DNA of 64,000 nucleotides from Spongilla lacustris (GCA_949361645.1 OX442432.1:2379598-2443597), one strand, 5' to 3'. Shown: positions 1 through 12,482, counted from the stretch's first letter. Made by a program: numbers and translations. Notes: generated by a model from the letters alone, not told the origin.

Positions 1-3000
1 ACAAATCAGAGCACACAAACTAAAAGAAAGTTAGCTATACAACTCACACAACAAACATGTAGAGAATTGTAAAAGATCAAGAGGGAACAAGAAGCAGTAT
101 GAAAGAAGGAAGCCTTGGTTAACCAATGAAAAGATGGCTAGCTATGCTTGGTCCTCAACAGGTAGTACTCATAAGCAACACTCACACATGAAACACAGAG
201 AATTATGAGGGGGAGGTAGGGGCAGGCAAGAAAAAAACCCTGGGCTAAGCAATGAAAAGAGGGTTTTAAAACAATAGGCATGTAGTACTCATAAGCAACA
301 CCTATACCAAACACAGATAATTGCATCGTACGTTTTAAGATATAGAGGGGACAGGAAGGGGTAAAAAAGAAGGAAGCCTTGGTTAAGCAATGAAAAGATG
401 ATTAGCTATACTGGGTCTTCAACAGTTAGTATTCATATGCAACACACACGCATCATACAAAGAGAAGGATCGAGGGGGATAGGAAGGGACCGTAGGAAAG
501 AAGGAAGCCTAGGTAAAGGAACTAAAAGAAGGTTAGCAATACCACTCACACAACAAACATGTACAGAATTGTAAAAGATCAATAGGGAACAAGAAGCAGT
601 ACGAAAGAAGGAAGCCTTGCTTAACCAATGAAAAGATGCTTAGCTATACTGGGTCCTCAACAGGTAGTACTCATAAGCAACACTCACACAGACAATTATT
701 TTAAGATCAAGAGGGGACAGGAAGGGGTAGGAAAGAAGGAAGCCTTGTTCAAGTAATAAAAATAGGGTTAGCTATACTGGGTCCTCAACAGATAGTACTC
801 ATACGCAACACTCACAAACCATGCAAACACAGAGAATTATTTTAAGATCAAGAGGGCACAGGAAGGGTTAGGAAAAAAGGAAGCCTTGGTTAACCAATGA
901 AAAGATGGATAGCTATACTGGGTCCTCAACAGGTAGTACTCAAACGCAACACTCACGCAGACAATTATTTTAAGATCAAGAGGGGACAGGAAGCTAGGTG
1001 AAGGAAAGAAGGAAGTCTTTGTTAAGCAATGAAAAGATGGTTAGCTATACTGGGTCCTCAATAGGTAGTACTCATAAGCAACACTCACACACCATGAAAA
1101 CACAGAAAATTATTTTAAGATCAAGAGGAGACAGGATGGGGTAGGAAAGATGGAAGTCTTGTTCAAGTAATAAAAAAGGGTTAGCTATACTGGGCCCTCA
1201 ACAGTTAGTAGTCATAAGCAACACTCACAAAGAGAATTATTTTACGATCAAGAGGGGACAGGAAGGGGTAGGAAAGAAGGAAGCCTTGGTTAAGCAATGA
1301 AAAGATGGTTAGCTATACTGGGTCCTTAATAGGTAGTACTCATAAGCAACACTCACACAACATGAAAACACAGAAAATTATTTTAAGATCAAGAAGGGAC
1401 AGGAAGGGGTAGGAAAGAAGGAAGCCTTGGTTAAGCAATGAAATGATGGTTAGCTATACTGGGTCCTCAATAGGTAGTACTCATAAGCAACACTCACACA
1501 CCATGAAAACACAGAAAATTATTTTTTAAGATCAAGAGGAGACAGGATGGGTAGGAAAGATGAAAGTCTTGTTCAAGTAATAAAAAGAGGGTTAGCTATA
1601 CTAGGCCCTCAACAGTTAGTAGTCATAAGCAACACTCACAAAGAGAATTATTTTACGATCAAGAGGGGACAGGAAGGGATAGGAAAGAAGGAAGCCTTGG
1701 TTAAGCAATGAAAAGATGGTTAGCTATACTGGGTCCTCAACAGGTAGTACTCATAAGCAACACTCACACACGAAACACAGAGAATTATTTTAAGATCAAG
1801 AGGGGACAGGAAGCTAAGTGTAGGAAAGAAGCAAGCCTTGGTTAACCAATGAAAAGATGGTTAGCTATATTGGGTCCTCAACAGGTAGTACTCATAAGTA
1901 ACACTCACACACCAGGCAAACACAGAAAATTATTTAAAGATCAAGAGGGGACAGGAAGGGTAGGAAAGATGAAAGTCTTGTTCAAGTAATAAAAAGAGGG
2001 TTAGCTATACTAGGCCCTCAACAGTTAGTAGTCATAAGCAACACTCACAAAGAGAATTATTTTACGATCAAGAGGGGACAGGAAGGGATAGGAAAGAAGG
2101 AAGCCTTGGTTAAGCAATGAAAAGATGGTTAGCTATACTGGGTCCTCAACAGGTAGTACTCATAAGCAACACTCACACACGAAACACAGAGAATTATTTT
2201 AAGATCAAGAGGGGACAGGAAGCTAAGTGTAGGAAAGAAGCAAGCCTTGGTTAACCAATGAAAAGATGGTTAGCTATATTGGGTCCTCAACAGGTAGTAC
2301 TCATAAGTAACACTCACACACCAGGCAAACACAGAAAATTATTTAAAGATCAAGAGGGGACAGGAAGGGGTAGGAAAGAAGGATGCCTTGGTTAACCAAT
2401 GAAAAGATGGATAGCTATAGTGGGTCCTCAACAGGTAGTAATCATAAGCTAACACTCACACACCATGAAAACACAGAGAATTATTTTAAGATCAAGAGGA
2501 AATAGGATGGGGTAGGAATCAAGGAAGTCTTGTTCAAGTAATAAAAATAGGGTTCGCTATACTGGGCCCTCAACAGGTAATACTCATAAGCAACACTCAC
2601 ACAGAGAATTATTTTATGATCAAGAGGGGACAGGTAGGGGTAGGAAAGAAGGACGCCTTGGTTAAGCAATGAAAAGATGGTTAGCTATACTGGGTCCTCA
2701 ACAGGTAGTACTCATAAGTAACACTCACACACCCGGCAAACACAGAGAATTATTTAAAGATCAAGAGGGGACAGGAAGCTAAGTGTAGGAAAGAAGGAAG
2801 TCTTTGTTGAGCAAAGAAAAGATGGTTAGCTATACTGGGTCCTCAACAGGTAGTACTCATAAGTAACACTCACACACCAGGCAAACACAGAGAATTATTT
2901 AAAGATCAAGAGGGGACAGGAAGCTAAGTGTAGGAAAGAAGGAAGTCTTTGTTGAGCAAAGAAAAGATGGTTAGCTATACTGGGTCCTCAACAGGTAGTA

Positions 3001-5999
3001 CTCAAACGCAACACTCACGCAGACAATTATTTTAAGATCAAGAGGGGACAGGAAGCTAGGTGAAGGAAAGAAGGAAGTCATTGTTAAGCAATGAAAAGAT
3101 GGTTAGCTATACTGGGTCCTCAATAGGTAGTACTCATAAGCAACACTCACACACTATGAAAACACAGAAAATTATTTTAAGATCAAGAGGAGACAGGATG
3201 GGGTAGGAAAGATGGAAGTCTTGTTCAAGTAATAAAAAGAGGGTTAGCTATACTGGGCCCTCAACAGTTAGTAGTCATAAGCAACACTCACAAATACTCA
3301 CAAAGAGAATTATTTTACGATCAAAAGGGGACAGGCAGGGGTAGGAAAGAAGGAAGCCTTGGTTAACCAATGAAAAGATGGTTAGCTATACTGGGTCCTC
3401 AACAGGTAGTACTCATAAGCAACACTCACACACGAAACACAGAGAATTATTTTAAGATCAAGAGGGGACAGGAAGCTAAGTGTAGGAAAGAAGGAAGCTT
3501 TGGTTAACCAATGAAAAGATGGTTAGCTATATTGGGTCCTCAACAGGTAGTACTCATAAGTAACACTCACACACCAGGCAAACACAGAGAATTATATAAA
3601 GATCAAGAGGGGACAGGAAGGGGTAGGAAAGAAGGAAGCCTTGGTTAACCAATGAAAAGATGGATAGCTATAGTGGGTCCTCAACAGGTAGTAATCATAA
3701 GCTAACACTCACACACCATGAAAACACAGAGAATTATTTTAAGATCAAGAGGAAGTAGGATGGGGTAGGAATCAAGGAAGTCTTGTTCAAGTAAAAAAAT
3801 AGGGTTAGCTATACTGGGCCCTCAACAGGTAGTACTCATAAGCAACACTCACACAGAGAATTATTTTAAGATCAAGAGGGGACAGGAAGGGGTAGGAAAG
3901 AAGGAAGCCTTGGTTAACGAATGGAAAGATGGATACCTATAGTAGGTCCTCAACAGGTAGTACTCATAAGCAACACTCACACACCATGCAAACACAGAGA
4001 ATTATTTAAAGATCTAGAGGGTAGGAAAAAAGGAAGCCTTGGTTAAGCAATGAAATGATGGTTAGCTATACTGGGTCCTCAACAGGTGATACTCATAAGC
4101 AACACTCAAACACCATGTAAACACAGAGAATTATTTTAAGATCAAGAGGAGACAGGATGGGGTAGGAAAGATGGAAGTCTTGTTCAAGTAATAAAAAGAG
4201 GGTTAGCTATACTGGGCCCTCAACAGTTAGTAGTCATAAGCAACACTCACAAAGAGAATTATTTTAAGATCAAGAGGGGACAGGAAGGGGTAGGAAAGAA
4301 GGAAGCCTTGGTTAAGCAATGAAACTATGGTTAGCTATACTGGGTCCTCAACAGGTAGTACTCATAAGCTAACACTCACACACCATGGAAACAGAGAATT
4401 ATTTAAAGATCAAGAGGGGACAGGAAGCTAGGTGTAGAAAAGAAGGAAGTCTTTGTTAAGCAATGAAAAGTTGGATAGCTATACTGGGTCCTCAACAGGT
4501 AGTACTCATAAGCAACACTCACACACGAAACACAGAGAATTATTTTAAGATCAAGAGGGGACAGGAAGCTAGGTGTAGGAAAGAAGGAAGTCTTTATTAA
4601 GCAATGAAAAGTTGGATAGCTATACAGGTAGTACTCATAAGCAACACTCACAGACCAGACAAACACAGAGAATTGTTTTTTAAAGATCAAGAGGGAACAG
4701 GAAGGGGTAGGAAAGAAGGAAGCCTTGGTTAAGCAATGAAAAGATGGTTAGCTATACTGGGCCCTCAACAGGTAGTACTCATACGCAACACTAACACATC
4801 ATGCAAAGAAAAGAATTGAGGGGGATAGGAAGGGACCGTAGGAAAGAAGGAAGCCTAGTTTAAGGAACTAAAAGAAGGTTAGCTTAACCACTTACACAAC
4901 AAACATGTAGAGAATTGTAAAAGATCAAGAGGGAACAAGAAGCAGTACGAAAGAAGGAAGCCTTGGTTAAGCAATAAAAAGAGGGTTAGCTATACTGGGC
5001 CCTCAACAGGTAGTTCTCATAAGCAACAGTAACACAGAGAATTATTTTAAGATCAAGAGGGGATAGGAAGGGGTATTAATGATTGTAGCCTGAGTTAAGC
5101 AATGAAAAGATGGTTAGCTATACTGGGTCCTCAACAGGTAGTACTCATACGCAACACTCACACAGAGAATTATTTTAAGATCAAGAGGGGACAGGAAGGG
5201 GTATTAAAGATTGTAGCCTGGGTTAAGCAATGAAAAGATGGATAGCTATACTGGGTCCTGAACAGGTAGTACTCATAAGCAACACTCGCACACGAAACAC
5301 AGAGAATTTTTTTTAACATTATGAAGGGAGAGGAAGGGGCAGGAAAAAAAAAAAACCCTGAGTTAAGCAATGAAAAGAGGGTTTTAAAAGTATAGTCGGC
5401 CCTTTACATGTAGTACTCATAAGCAATACCCATACCGAACACAGAGAATTGCATGGTAGGATTTTAAGATCTAGAGGTGACAGGAAGGGGTAGGAAAGAA
5501 GGAAGCCTTGGTTAAGCAATGAAAAGATGGTTAGCTATACTGGGTCCTCAACAGGTAGTACTCATAAGCAACACTCACGCATCATACAAAGAGAAGGATC
5601 GAGGGGGATAGGAAGGGACCGTAGGAAAGAAGGAAGCCAAGGTTAAGGAACTAAAAGAAGGTTAGCTATACTACTCACACAACAAACATGTAGAGAATTG
5701 TAAAAGATCAAGAGGGAACAAGAAGCAGTACGAAAGAAGGAAGCCTTGGTTCACCAATGAAAAGTTGGATAGCTATACCGGGTCCTCTACAGGTAGTACT
5801 CATAAGCAACACTCACACAGTGAATTATTTTAAGATCAAGAGGGGACAGGAAGGGTTAGGAAAGAAGGAAGCCTTGGTTAACCAATGAAAAGATGGTTAG
5901 CTATACTGGGTCCTCAACAGGTAGTACTCATAAACAACACTCACGCATCAAATACAGAAAATTATTTTAAGACCAAGAGGAGACAGGATGGGGTAGGAA
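1..5999. repeat. Satellite array, 128-142 bp monomers with higher-order structure
   Basis: About 43 head-to-tail monomers fill the first 6 kb. Each contains the landmarks AATTATTTTAAGATCAAGAG, a purine-rich GGACAGGAAGGGGTAGGAAAG block, AAGCAATGAAAAGATGG, TAGCTATACTGGGTCCTCAA and GTAGTACTCATAAGCAACAC. Spacing of the TAGCTATACT landmark at 641, 769, 910, 1042, 1182, 1310, 1451, 1593 and 1721 gives monomers of 128, 141, 132, 140, 128, 141, 142 and 128 bp. At least three monomer types alternate (one reads GTTCAAGTAATAAAA, one lacks the CACACCATGAAAACACAG segment), and a block near 1545-1953 is repeated almost exactly at 1954-2362. Divergent monomers containing AACAAACATGTAGAGAATTG lie at about 1-110, 530-640, 4880-4960 and 5670-5750. 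Open frames within the array only reflect the repeat period. The left edge is outside the window; the right edge is sharp at about 5999. Confidence 0.95.
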
Positions 6000-6593
6000 G
6001 GCACACTTTTATTCGAAAGCTAGGCTTGCAACTGTACTTGTACATGTACATGTAGTACTCATAAGCATATTATAATCTGTAGCTAACAAAACATGATGCT
6101 TTCTTAAGACATACAGCTGAATTCCCAAACATTTTACCCTTTTTATGCTACCACTAATTCGACACACAATTGCTCACAACATGGCAAAATAATACCACTC
6201 TTAAATCCAAGCATCACAAAACCACTTGCAATATTAGTCGATACTAAAGTAATTCTTCAAATCACAACAGGTATCTCCTAGACATGGAAGCCTAGTATCC
6301 ATGCTTAAGCAACAGCACAGATTGTGATCTACATTTGTAGTAACTAGCTATAGGACTCATGACTTTATTAAGCACAACCTATCTTAAAAAACAGCACTCT
6401 TCTTAGGTGCTTTATAAAAAGGATTTTTTGATTCATCTCTAATCGATCATCTAATGGGTTGCAAAATTAGAAATTTAAGCACACTCTGCATGAAGGAACT
6501 CTTGAAGCAGAGGGTCTATATCCATAAGCAGCAGTTAGCACACATTATGGTAAGGAAATAGCTATATAAAATCACAACTTGTTGCAAGCAAAT
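6000..6593. other. AT-rich non-coding segment after the satellite
   Basis: No reading frame, splice-supported exon or RNA gene could be seen. The sequence is unlike the satellite apart from a stray GTAGTACTCATAAGCA at about 6049, which suggests the array once extended slightly further or was broken by an insertion here. Confidence 0.5.
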
Positions 6594-7559
6594 TCCATTA
6601 CTGAAGCCATGAAATCACATAAATCAACCCTACCCTTACTTAAGCACACCATGATATGGGAACTAGCTAACAGGCTTGCAAAGTAATACATTGACAATGC
6701 AACCATGAGTGGCTTGTCTAAGTCGTTAAAACATTTTTGATCTGAGATGCTTTCTCTTAAAACTTATCTAAAACCTTGTTGGAACCTTGAAACATGTTGA
6801 TCGATAGTCTACCAACCAGCACATAAGCAACAGCAAGAATTTTAAACAATGATGCACAGCACACCTTTCTTTAAACGAAAACCGCAACATTCCCCAACAT
6901 CTAAAACCTGCAGGTGTATTTTTAAACAGAGATTACCTTAACCTTACTTTCAAAGAAACAATAGACACAGCTAAAAGCTCACAGGTTTCCAAGCACATTC
7001 TTTAACATACACTATGATCCTCTGAAATAACATTCTTCCCTATCATAGTCCGTATTGCACTTGCAACTTAATGTCAAAGGATGCATTTGCAAATTCCAAG
7101 TACCATAATCATTTTCTATACACAAAAGCTTGCAACATTATTAAACTACACCCTCATAAGTTGTCTTTTTAAAGGTACATAACAAGAGTCTATTCTAAAG
7201 CAAAGCATCCACCAATATTTATGCACACACAGACATGATTTGAAAACCAGCTAATAGGCTCATTTGTGTGCAACAAGAAAAAAAAAAAACAAGTCATCCT
7301 AATCATCCAAAAATTTCATTACTGAATGCCATGAAATGAAATCACATAAATCAACCATACCCAGCTAACAGGCTTGCAAAGTAGTACAATGAAAATGAAA
7401 CCATCGTGCAGTGGCTTGTCTAAGTCGTTAAAAAAAATTGATGTGGGATGCCTTCTCTTTAAAGAAAAAAAAAACAATAACTTATCTAAAACCTAGCTGC
7501 AGGCTTGAAACATTAGTCAGATACCTAAGAATTTGATCGATAGTCTACCAACCAGCACA
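6594..7559 (+). repeat. Direct duplication of a ~235 bp AT-rich segment
   Basis: Two diverged direct copies lie at about 6594-6824 and 7315-7559. Both run through CCATGAAATCACATAAATCA, AGCTAACAGGCTTGCAAAGTA, GGCTTGTCTAAGTCGTTAAA and ACTTATCTAAAACCT, and end with GATCGATAGTCTACCAACCA followed by GCACAT. Copy 2 carries small poly(A) insertions. The intervening 490 bp is single-copy in this window and shows no gene. A dispersed repeat or an old tandem duplication are equally possible. Confidence 0.75.
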
Positions 7560-8185
7560 TTTTTGCGTGTACTGTGTAATAACTTGCGCTTTAAGTTTAA
7601 CGTGTGCGTCTCCGTTTCCTAACTCACAGAATGGCATTACATGTCAAATTCATATCAACCCGTAGTACCTGCCGCTCGGTTTAGTGCCTGTCTGTACGAT
7701 AGTGCTAATTGGTGCGCACTACATCGGATGTAAACATGTTAATTGGCACTGACTTGTAACACCCACGAAGGAGGTGGGGCATTGCATTAAAAAAAAAAAA
7801 GAAGATCCGCCTCCGAATTGTATCACGTGATTGAGATTGGTTATTTTATCACAGAATTAAGTCTTAGGACGAGGTCGTGTGCGCATGCGTACGCGAAGAG
7901 AAATAGGTAGAGGGTTGCAGTTTTAGTTGTGAATGTGAAAAAAATCCAATATTTTGAACGAAGCTTCACAATCGATACGTGAACACATACGAACTTTCAA
8001 AATCAGCTAATCTATTGTGCTTATTAAAATTAATTAGCATGATTAATAATGTATCAATTAAAAGGATGGAAAAAAATTTGAGGAAACCGACCAACTCAGT
8101 TTCAAAATATGAGATTTTTTGCTTAATCCTATCAAAAGTTATTCCCGTTCAAAAGCGTTGCGTTCTTTCGTAGACACCCTGTATA
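7560..8185. mobile_element. Mariner-like terminus (CAGGGTGTC type) and upstream AT-rich DNA
   Basis: The segment ends with ACACCCTG-TA at 8176-8185. Read on the minus strand, this end (ATACAGGGTGTCTACGAAAG...) matches the sequence at 63977-64000 at 22 of 24 positions, so the two are termini of one transposon family. CAGGGTGTC ends next to TA fit Tc1/mariner-type elements (TA target), which is established for many animal elements but not proven here. No matching inverted terminus was found to the left, so the copy is probably truncated. A 64-codon open frame at 7979-8173 shows no recognisable domain. Confidence 0.45.
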
Positions 8186-8952
8186 ATGGCGGTTAGTAAT
8201 GCCGTTTTCTCATTTCATTATCTTGCACTGCATATCACTCCTACCTTACACGTATTTAACTTAGAGCCTAAATTTTAAACCATTATCACGACGTTTCATA
8301 CAGTTTTTGCACAATTGTAACGCTCTACATTTTCTTTAGAAAAATCTGTACCTCTTACGCGATAAAAGCTAGAACCACTCAACTATGCAATTACGTTTTG
8401 AGCCAATGGTATGTCTGTTTGAGATGCAAAAAAAAAAAAAAAAAAAAGGAATCTGCCTCATAATGGTACGTGTAGTGAAATCTCCACTCAAAACCAAGCA
8501 ATTCTGTCTAGAGGGAATTAATCGTTTTTCAAAATTCAATAAATTTCCCGCTATTATCATGGCGTTTAAATGTTCACCTCCCCCCCCTCCCCCGTCTTTG
8601 CAGTTTAACAGTTGTGTTACTAGTACGTTGTATATGCACAATGTTGAAAGCGCCTACATGTAGGTTCAGTTATTGTAGTCATCATGATCAGTGCCTTTTC
8701 TCAACTGTTGCTACAAACCCGCAATACGTAAAGAAATCTAGGCAATTATTGAATATGGTGCTGACCAACTGGAATGATCGAGTTTTACACATCACCCTAG
8801 TGACCCTACATATGGCTATGGTCTATATAACGTACACATGACTTTACATACATGTACCCAACACTTTCTTACATATTCATCCCTTGGGCCTTGGCTAGCT
8901 AACTTGATCCACAAAAGTCTCTTACTAGAAATGCTTATTGTTTGCCCATGTT
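8186..8952. other. Intergenic, no gene seen
   Basis: Contains an A19-type run near 8429-8447 and a C-rich run near 8579-8593. Open frames on both strands across 8369-8841 are opposite readings of the same low-complexity DNA and show no domain, so they are not annotated. Confidence 0.5.
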
Positions 8953-9249
8953 ACAAGTAAATAAAAACCTTCTCTAACGAGAAAGTTGGTGGGCATATAG
9001 GATTGACAATGTTGGTGTAAAAAGCACGGAAACAAGTGTGACAGAAATGTTACTGGAAAATTGAAATAGGCCTATATTTAGCCCAGTCACATTTAGGCAG
9101 CGCACGCCTGAGAAAATGGGCTAAATATAGGCCTATTTCAATTTTCCAGTAACATTTCTGTCACACTTGTTTCCGTGCTTTTTACACCAACATTGTCAAT
9201 CCTATATGCCCACCAACTTTCTCGTTAGAGAAGGTTTTTATTTACTTGT
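8953..9249. mobile_element. Fold-back element, copy 1 (perfect 133 bp arms)
   Basis: Left arm 8953-9085 and right arm 9117-9249 are reverse complements without a visible mismatch, separated by a 31 bp spacer. Termini read ACAAGTAAATAAAAACC...; inside come TTCTCTAACGAGAAAGTTGG, CATATAGGATT and TGGTGTAAAAAG, which recur in the copies at 14665, 32988 and 63039. It encodes no protein. The whole unit could extrude a cruciform, or fold as RNA into a hairpin of about 133 bp. No clear target-site duplication is visible (TT flanks both sides). Confidence 0.9.
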
Positions 9250-9960
9250 TTCATAAGTTTTTATTTCTCCGTGTCAACGAAGCTTCATAACTGTAATGTG
9301 ATGAGGAACGATGTGCAATGGACAAAATGTCTATACCTTACGAACGCTCTCGCGTACAGAGGCCTTCTTTTTTTCAGGGTCGGCCTTGTAGCGCTCTCGG
9401 GCTTTAGCCTTGTTCTCTTCTTGCTTTTGGAGGTATTCCGCTCGTTGCTTCGTTCTCTTCTTTCGATTACGCGAAGTTAGAAAAACAACTTCACTAGCCA
9501 AAATAAGTAACGACTAAGCTGACACCAAAATAAATTTTGTGCCTGTTGGAGTATTTATACTGCCTAAAATTATCCATACTCCTGTATTTAGAACAAAGTA
9601 ATATACCCATACCGTATATAGTACTTTTTCGTTGTAGCTTCTTTATTACCTTAAGGGGCACCGCGCCGGTAAATTCTGAAGCGATTGGTACTATCGCCGT
9701 TCTTTAAAACCATTCCTAGCGTGAGTTATACTTGACGGAGAAGAAGAAGAAGAAGACGACGACCAACAATTTTTTTGGGCATGGGCACGAGAAACAGGTT
9801 CTTAGTTGGTCTAGAAGCGCATAGTTTTATGACATGAAACTAGCACCAAAACGTAGATCTTGGTGTTGTCGTTCGATTGCTGCAAAGAGAAAAGCTATCC
9901 GTTTCTTCGTTGTCCCTCGCGACGCAACTGAAAATTTTTTAATGACATTCATGACTCCTC
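9250..9960 (-). mobile_element. Helitron-like 5' region remnant joined to fold-back copy 1
   Basis: From about 9331 to 9955 this stretch is a diverged relative of 15003-15850. Shared landmarks in order are an Arg/Lys-rich reading frame on the minus strand, AAAACAACTTC(A/G)CTAGC just upstream of its start, GTTCTTTAAAACC(A/T)TTCCTA and CTCTTTAAAACCTTTCCTA, GAGTTATACT, a GAAGAAGACGACGACGAC tract and GCTATCCGTTTCTTCG/CACTATCCGTTTCTCGG. In both places it adjoins a fold-back on the same side. I infer a 5' untranslated and promoter-side segment of a Helitron-type element that lost its helicase body. Confidence 0.55.
9331..9479 (-). pseudogene. Helitron-type protein N-terminus, fragment
   Basis: The minus strand reads a very basic peptide with modules such as RKKRTKQRAEYLQKQEENK and ARERYKADPEKKKASVRES before a TAG at 9331-9333. 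Repeats of the form (R/K)-x-x-Y-x-A-D/N-P-E-K-K-(K/R)-A-S are typical of the N-termini of Helitron-like helicase proteins I know from sponge and cnidarian genomes. The position of the ATG found in the related copy at 15319-15321 is occupied here by CTA, so the start is lost. Only about 45 codons remain and no Rep or helicase domain is present. Family call is from motif memory only. Confidence 0.5.
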
Positions 9961-10368
9961 AATCAATCCTATATTGAACCTGCTGACGCAGGTTCAGATA
10001 TCATGTGACTGCAGCTGCCTATACTGTTTGCTCATGTTACAGAAATATTAATATCTAGAGCCAATACTATGTAACCTAGTTTCCACCTAATTTAAAGGTA
10101 CAACATTGATTCATTTAGTATTGCTTATACATGTGTATGCAACTTTTTATGTCCATCACTCTGTGACATTCCATGCATTCTAACAGAAAATATATCAGTA
10201 CATGTACATGCCATTATTTATACCTTCAGCTGTATCTCAAAACTTATCAAATTAAAATCAAATCGCAACATTGATTGGAAGGTGGCTAGTATCAGACAAT
10301 TTAACTTGGTATCAATATATACCACCAGTTATACATATATACAATACAAAAAATGCGTATTTATATTG
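9961..10368. other. Intergenic, small hairpin
   Basis: A short perfect hairpin GAACCTGC-TGAC-GCAGGTTC lies at 9977-9996. Otherwise AT-rich DNA downstream (3') of the minus-strand GTPase; no gene seen. It may hold that gene's 3' UTR. Confidence 0.45.
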
Positions 10369-11982
10369 TTAAGTATTGTAGGTAATTGTGTGACTTTCCA
10401 GGGAGGAAAATATGTCACTGTTTGCCTCACTGAGCAAATCAGCCTCTGAGTCAGTACTAACAGGCTGAGCCTTTCCTGCATCTGTTAGCAATTTTAGCTT
10501 TTTCTCCAAGTGTTCCTTTGTTTTCGCTAGCTCACACATGGTGCTGCTGTTGGTTCTTTCCGAGGGGGCTGCTTTCATGCGTTGCTCCACTACTATCAGC
10601 TGGCATTCAATCACCTTTGCGTAACTTGCAGCACCTGCAAGACTTTCGAAATGACTAACCCCCTTCATCAGAGTTTCTGAAAGCTCTCCTACTTCTTGCT
10701 CAACCTTTACAAGTTCAAAATCCAAGTTTTCTTTCATCTTGGCACTGAGATTTAAAATGTTCTCTTCAGCCTTCTCGTATTTCTCCTTCATCGCTTCATC
10801 AAAGTGTGTAACTTGCTCTTTCTTCTTTTCAAACCTATGCTTGATGTTGCAGTGGTATTCATATGAATGGCCACACACATTGCATATGTTAGTGACCTCG
10901 TCCATGCAATGGCACAGTTTGATGATGTCTTTGTCGCACATCTTCACCTTATGATCGCCTTGTTTGGGAAGGGCGCAACTGAGATGGCAATTTGAATTGC
11001 AACCTTCAACCCCACACAAGGTATTGTAGTCATCTGTGTAAACTATTACCAGTTTTGGTATGGTATAGGTATTCACGAAGCTCTGGTTGAGGGTTTTTGT
11101 TCTTACTGCTTCATCTATATCCTGTTTCATTTGCTGAATTGCCTTTTGCACTAAGGATACGTTCTCACATGCGGCCATCAGATTCCAAGTGGTCCTCTCG
11201 ATGGATTCTTTCATTTGAAATAGTCGCATAAAATCGCTCGTCTGCAGCGAGCTAGAACTCATAACGGATGTTAATATCGCCCTCAAAGTTTCACTCGTTT
11301 CTGTAAATGCTTGTTTTAGTCCTATTGCAATTTCTTCAAGACGCATGCCTTGTTTTGATTTCATACTTTGAAGCTTTTCTAGTTTACAGTATGGATTGTC
11401 AACATAGAAGACATTGTTTTGCGATATAGCTTCTCCCAAAAAAGAGGTTAGTTCGCTAACATCAACGTGGCACTCTGATTCGTCTTTAACATTTGTGAGA
11501 ACCACGATTATGTTCTTGACGGATACCTTCGGCAGCACAGATGAGATTTCAGAAACAACGTACTGGAACTATGGGGTTATTCGCGCCTGGCGGCCGTTGA
11601 TCACAAAACAGATGCAATGCATGTATTCGACGCTATTCACTTTGTCAACAATGTCCTTGACGTTCCGCTTGTCAATGTCGAACCCCCGGGTATCCCCAAA
11701 TCCCGGAGTGTCGATGATTCCTATCGTCACATCGTCAAACTGGACTTTGTACATGAACGATTTCGTGGTCTTACTCTCCATTTTCCGCGTTGTAGGATTC
11801 TCTAATCTGATTTTGTTGAAATTGCGAAACTTTGTGATGCCCGTGTCGAAACCGAGTTTGTGTACAAGCTGTACATTGGATACTAGATTGAGGAAGGAAG
11901 TTTTGCCAGATCCCGTTTCACCAACCAGTAGCATATGGTATACAACGGCTCCACTAGTTCGTTTAGAGGACTCGTTTCCCAT
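10369..11982 (-). CDS. AIG1/septin-like GTPase with one in-frame stop
   Basis: An intronless minus-strand frame of about 538 codons encodes a P-loop GTPase of the AIG1/septin-like group found as expanded families in many invertebrates and fish. I chose the ATG at 11982, which gives MGNESSKR, a fit to the N-myristoylation pattern (Gly2, Ser6); an upstream in-frame ATG lies at 12042. Visible G motifs: P-loop GETGSGKT (residues 21-28), G3 DTPGFGDTRG, and a G4-like LTNVKD. The C-terminal half has a Cys/His cluster (CGVEGCNSNCHLSC ... CHC ... CNVCGHSYEYHC) and then long charged coiled-coil segments, as in the family. A TAG at 11569-11571 interrupts the frame directly after INGRQARITP; the frame is otherwise continuous across it. 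This is a pseudogene, a sequencing error, a stop polymorphism or, least likely, readthrough. Confidence 0.8.
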
Positions 11983-12129
11983 CTCTTTTCCACGAAATGA
12001 TGTGCTGATATGCTCGTGTGCATACGGCCCATGGATATACATGTATATATAACTGCATGTTGTTGCTGGGTGCAGTGAAAAGCTTTACAGCCGACCTGAC
12101 GCGTCATCATTGAACAGTAAAATTATGAT

Positions 12130-12390
12130 TTAGCCGGTGTATAATAGTGTCTCCAGACTAGAGACATGCTGAGTAATGACCACCATAGTCATAGAGCTTG
12201 TACTTGAACTTTCGCATATGTTTGACCCGGTTGTGTTGTAAAAGCTTTGACGGAACAATTGGATTGCATGCGTGTGCCGTATACTTGTAACGATTTCTTT
12301 GCTTTCTGTATTGACGAATGAAACGTTTGTACAATTCAAAACCTGCATTAGCTCTTTCTTATCTGTCATGCCAATTCTGTCACTGTCCAT
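12130..12390 (-). CDS. Unrecognised 86-codon ORF upstream of the GTPase
   Basis: It begins MDSDRIGMTDKKELMQVL and ends at a stop 88 bp before the upstream ATG of the GTPase. No domain, signal peptide or membrane segment is evident. It might be a 5' exon or an upstream ORF of the GTPase transcript, or chance; frame continuity with the GTPase is absent and no convincing splice donor was seen. Confidence 0.15.
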   Translation of the reverse strand: MDSDRIGMTDKKELMQVLNCTNVSFVNTESKEIVTSIRHTHAIQLFRQSFYNTTGSNICESSSTSSMTMVVITQHVSSLETLLYTG

Positions 12391-12482
12391 CGTGGAAACT
12401 AGCTACAGCAAACAAGGTTGATTGTGCGATAATGATCAGTTTCCAATCATGGATCAGCCCCGGGGCACAAACACGGGCCAGG

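Noticed and set aside
138..5519. Repeated minus-strand frames with the peptide CVSVAYEYYL
   Set aside because: They are the same satellite monomer read in one frame; starts and stops follow the repeat and frames shift as monomer length varies.
1..5999. CRISPR array interpretation of the regular repeat
   Set aside because: Units are contiguous 128-142 bp monomers with no short conserved repeat separating unique spacers, and the genome is eukaryotic.
8369..8663. Overlapping 90-codon frames on both strands
   Set aside because: Both cover the same DNA including poly(A) and poly(C) runs that create Lys, Phe, Gly and Pro tracts; no domain or splice support.
11414..12110. 212-codon plus frame and other frames opposite the GTPase
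   Set aside because: Antisense shadows of the GTPase, whose motifs are unambiguous on the minus strand.
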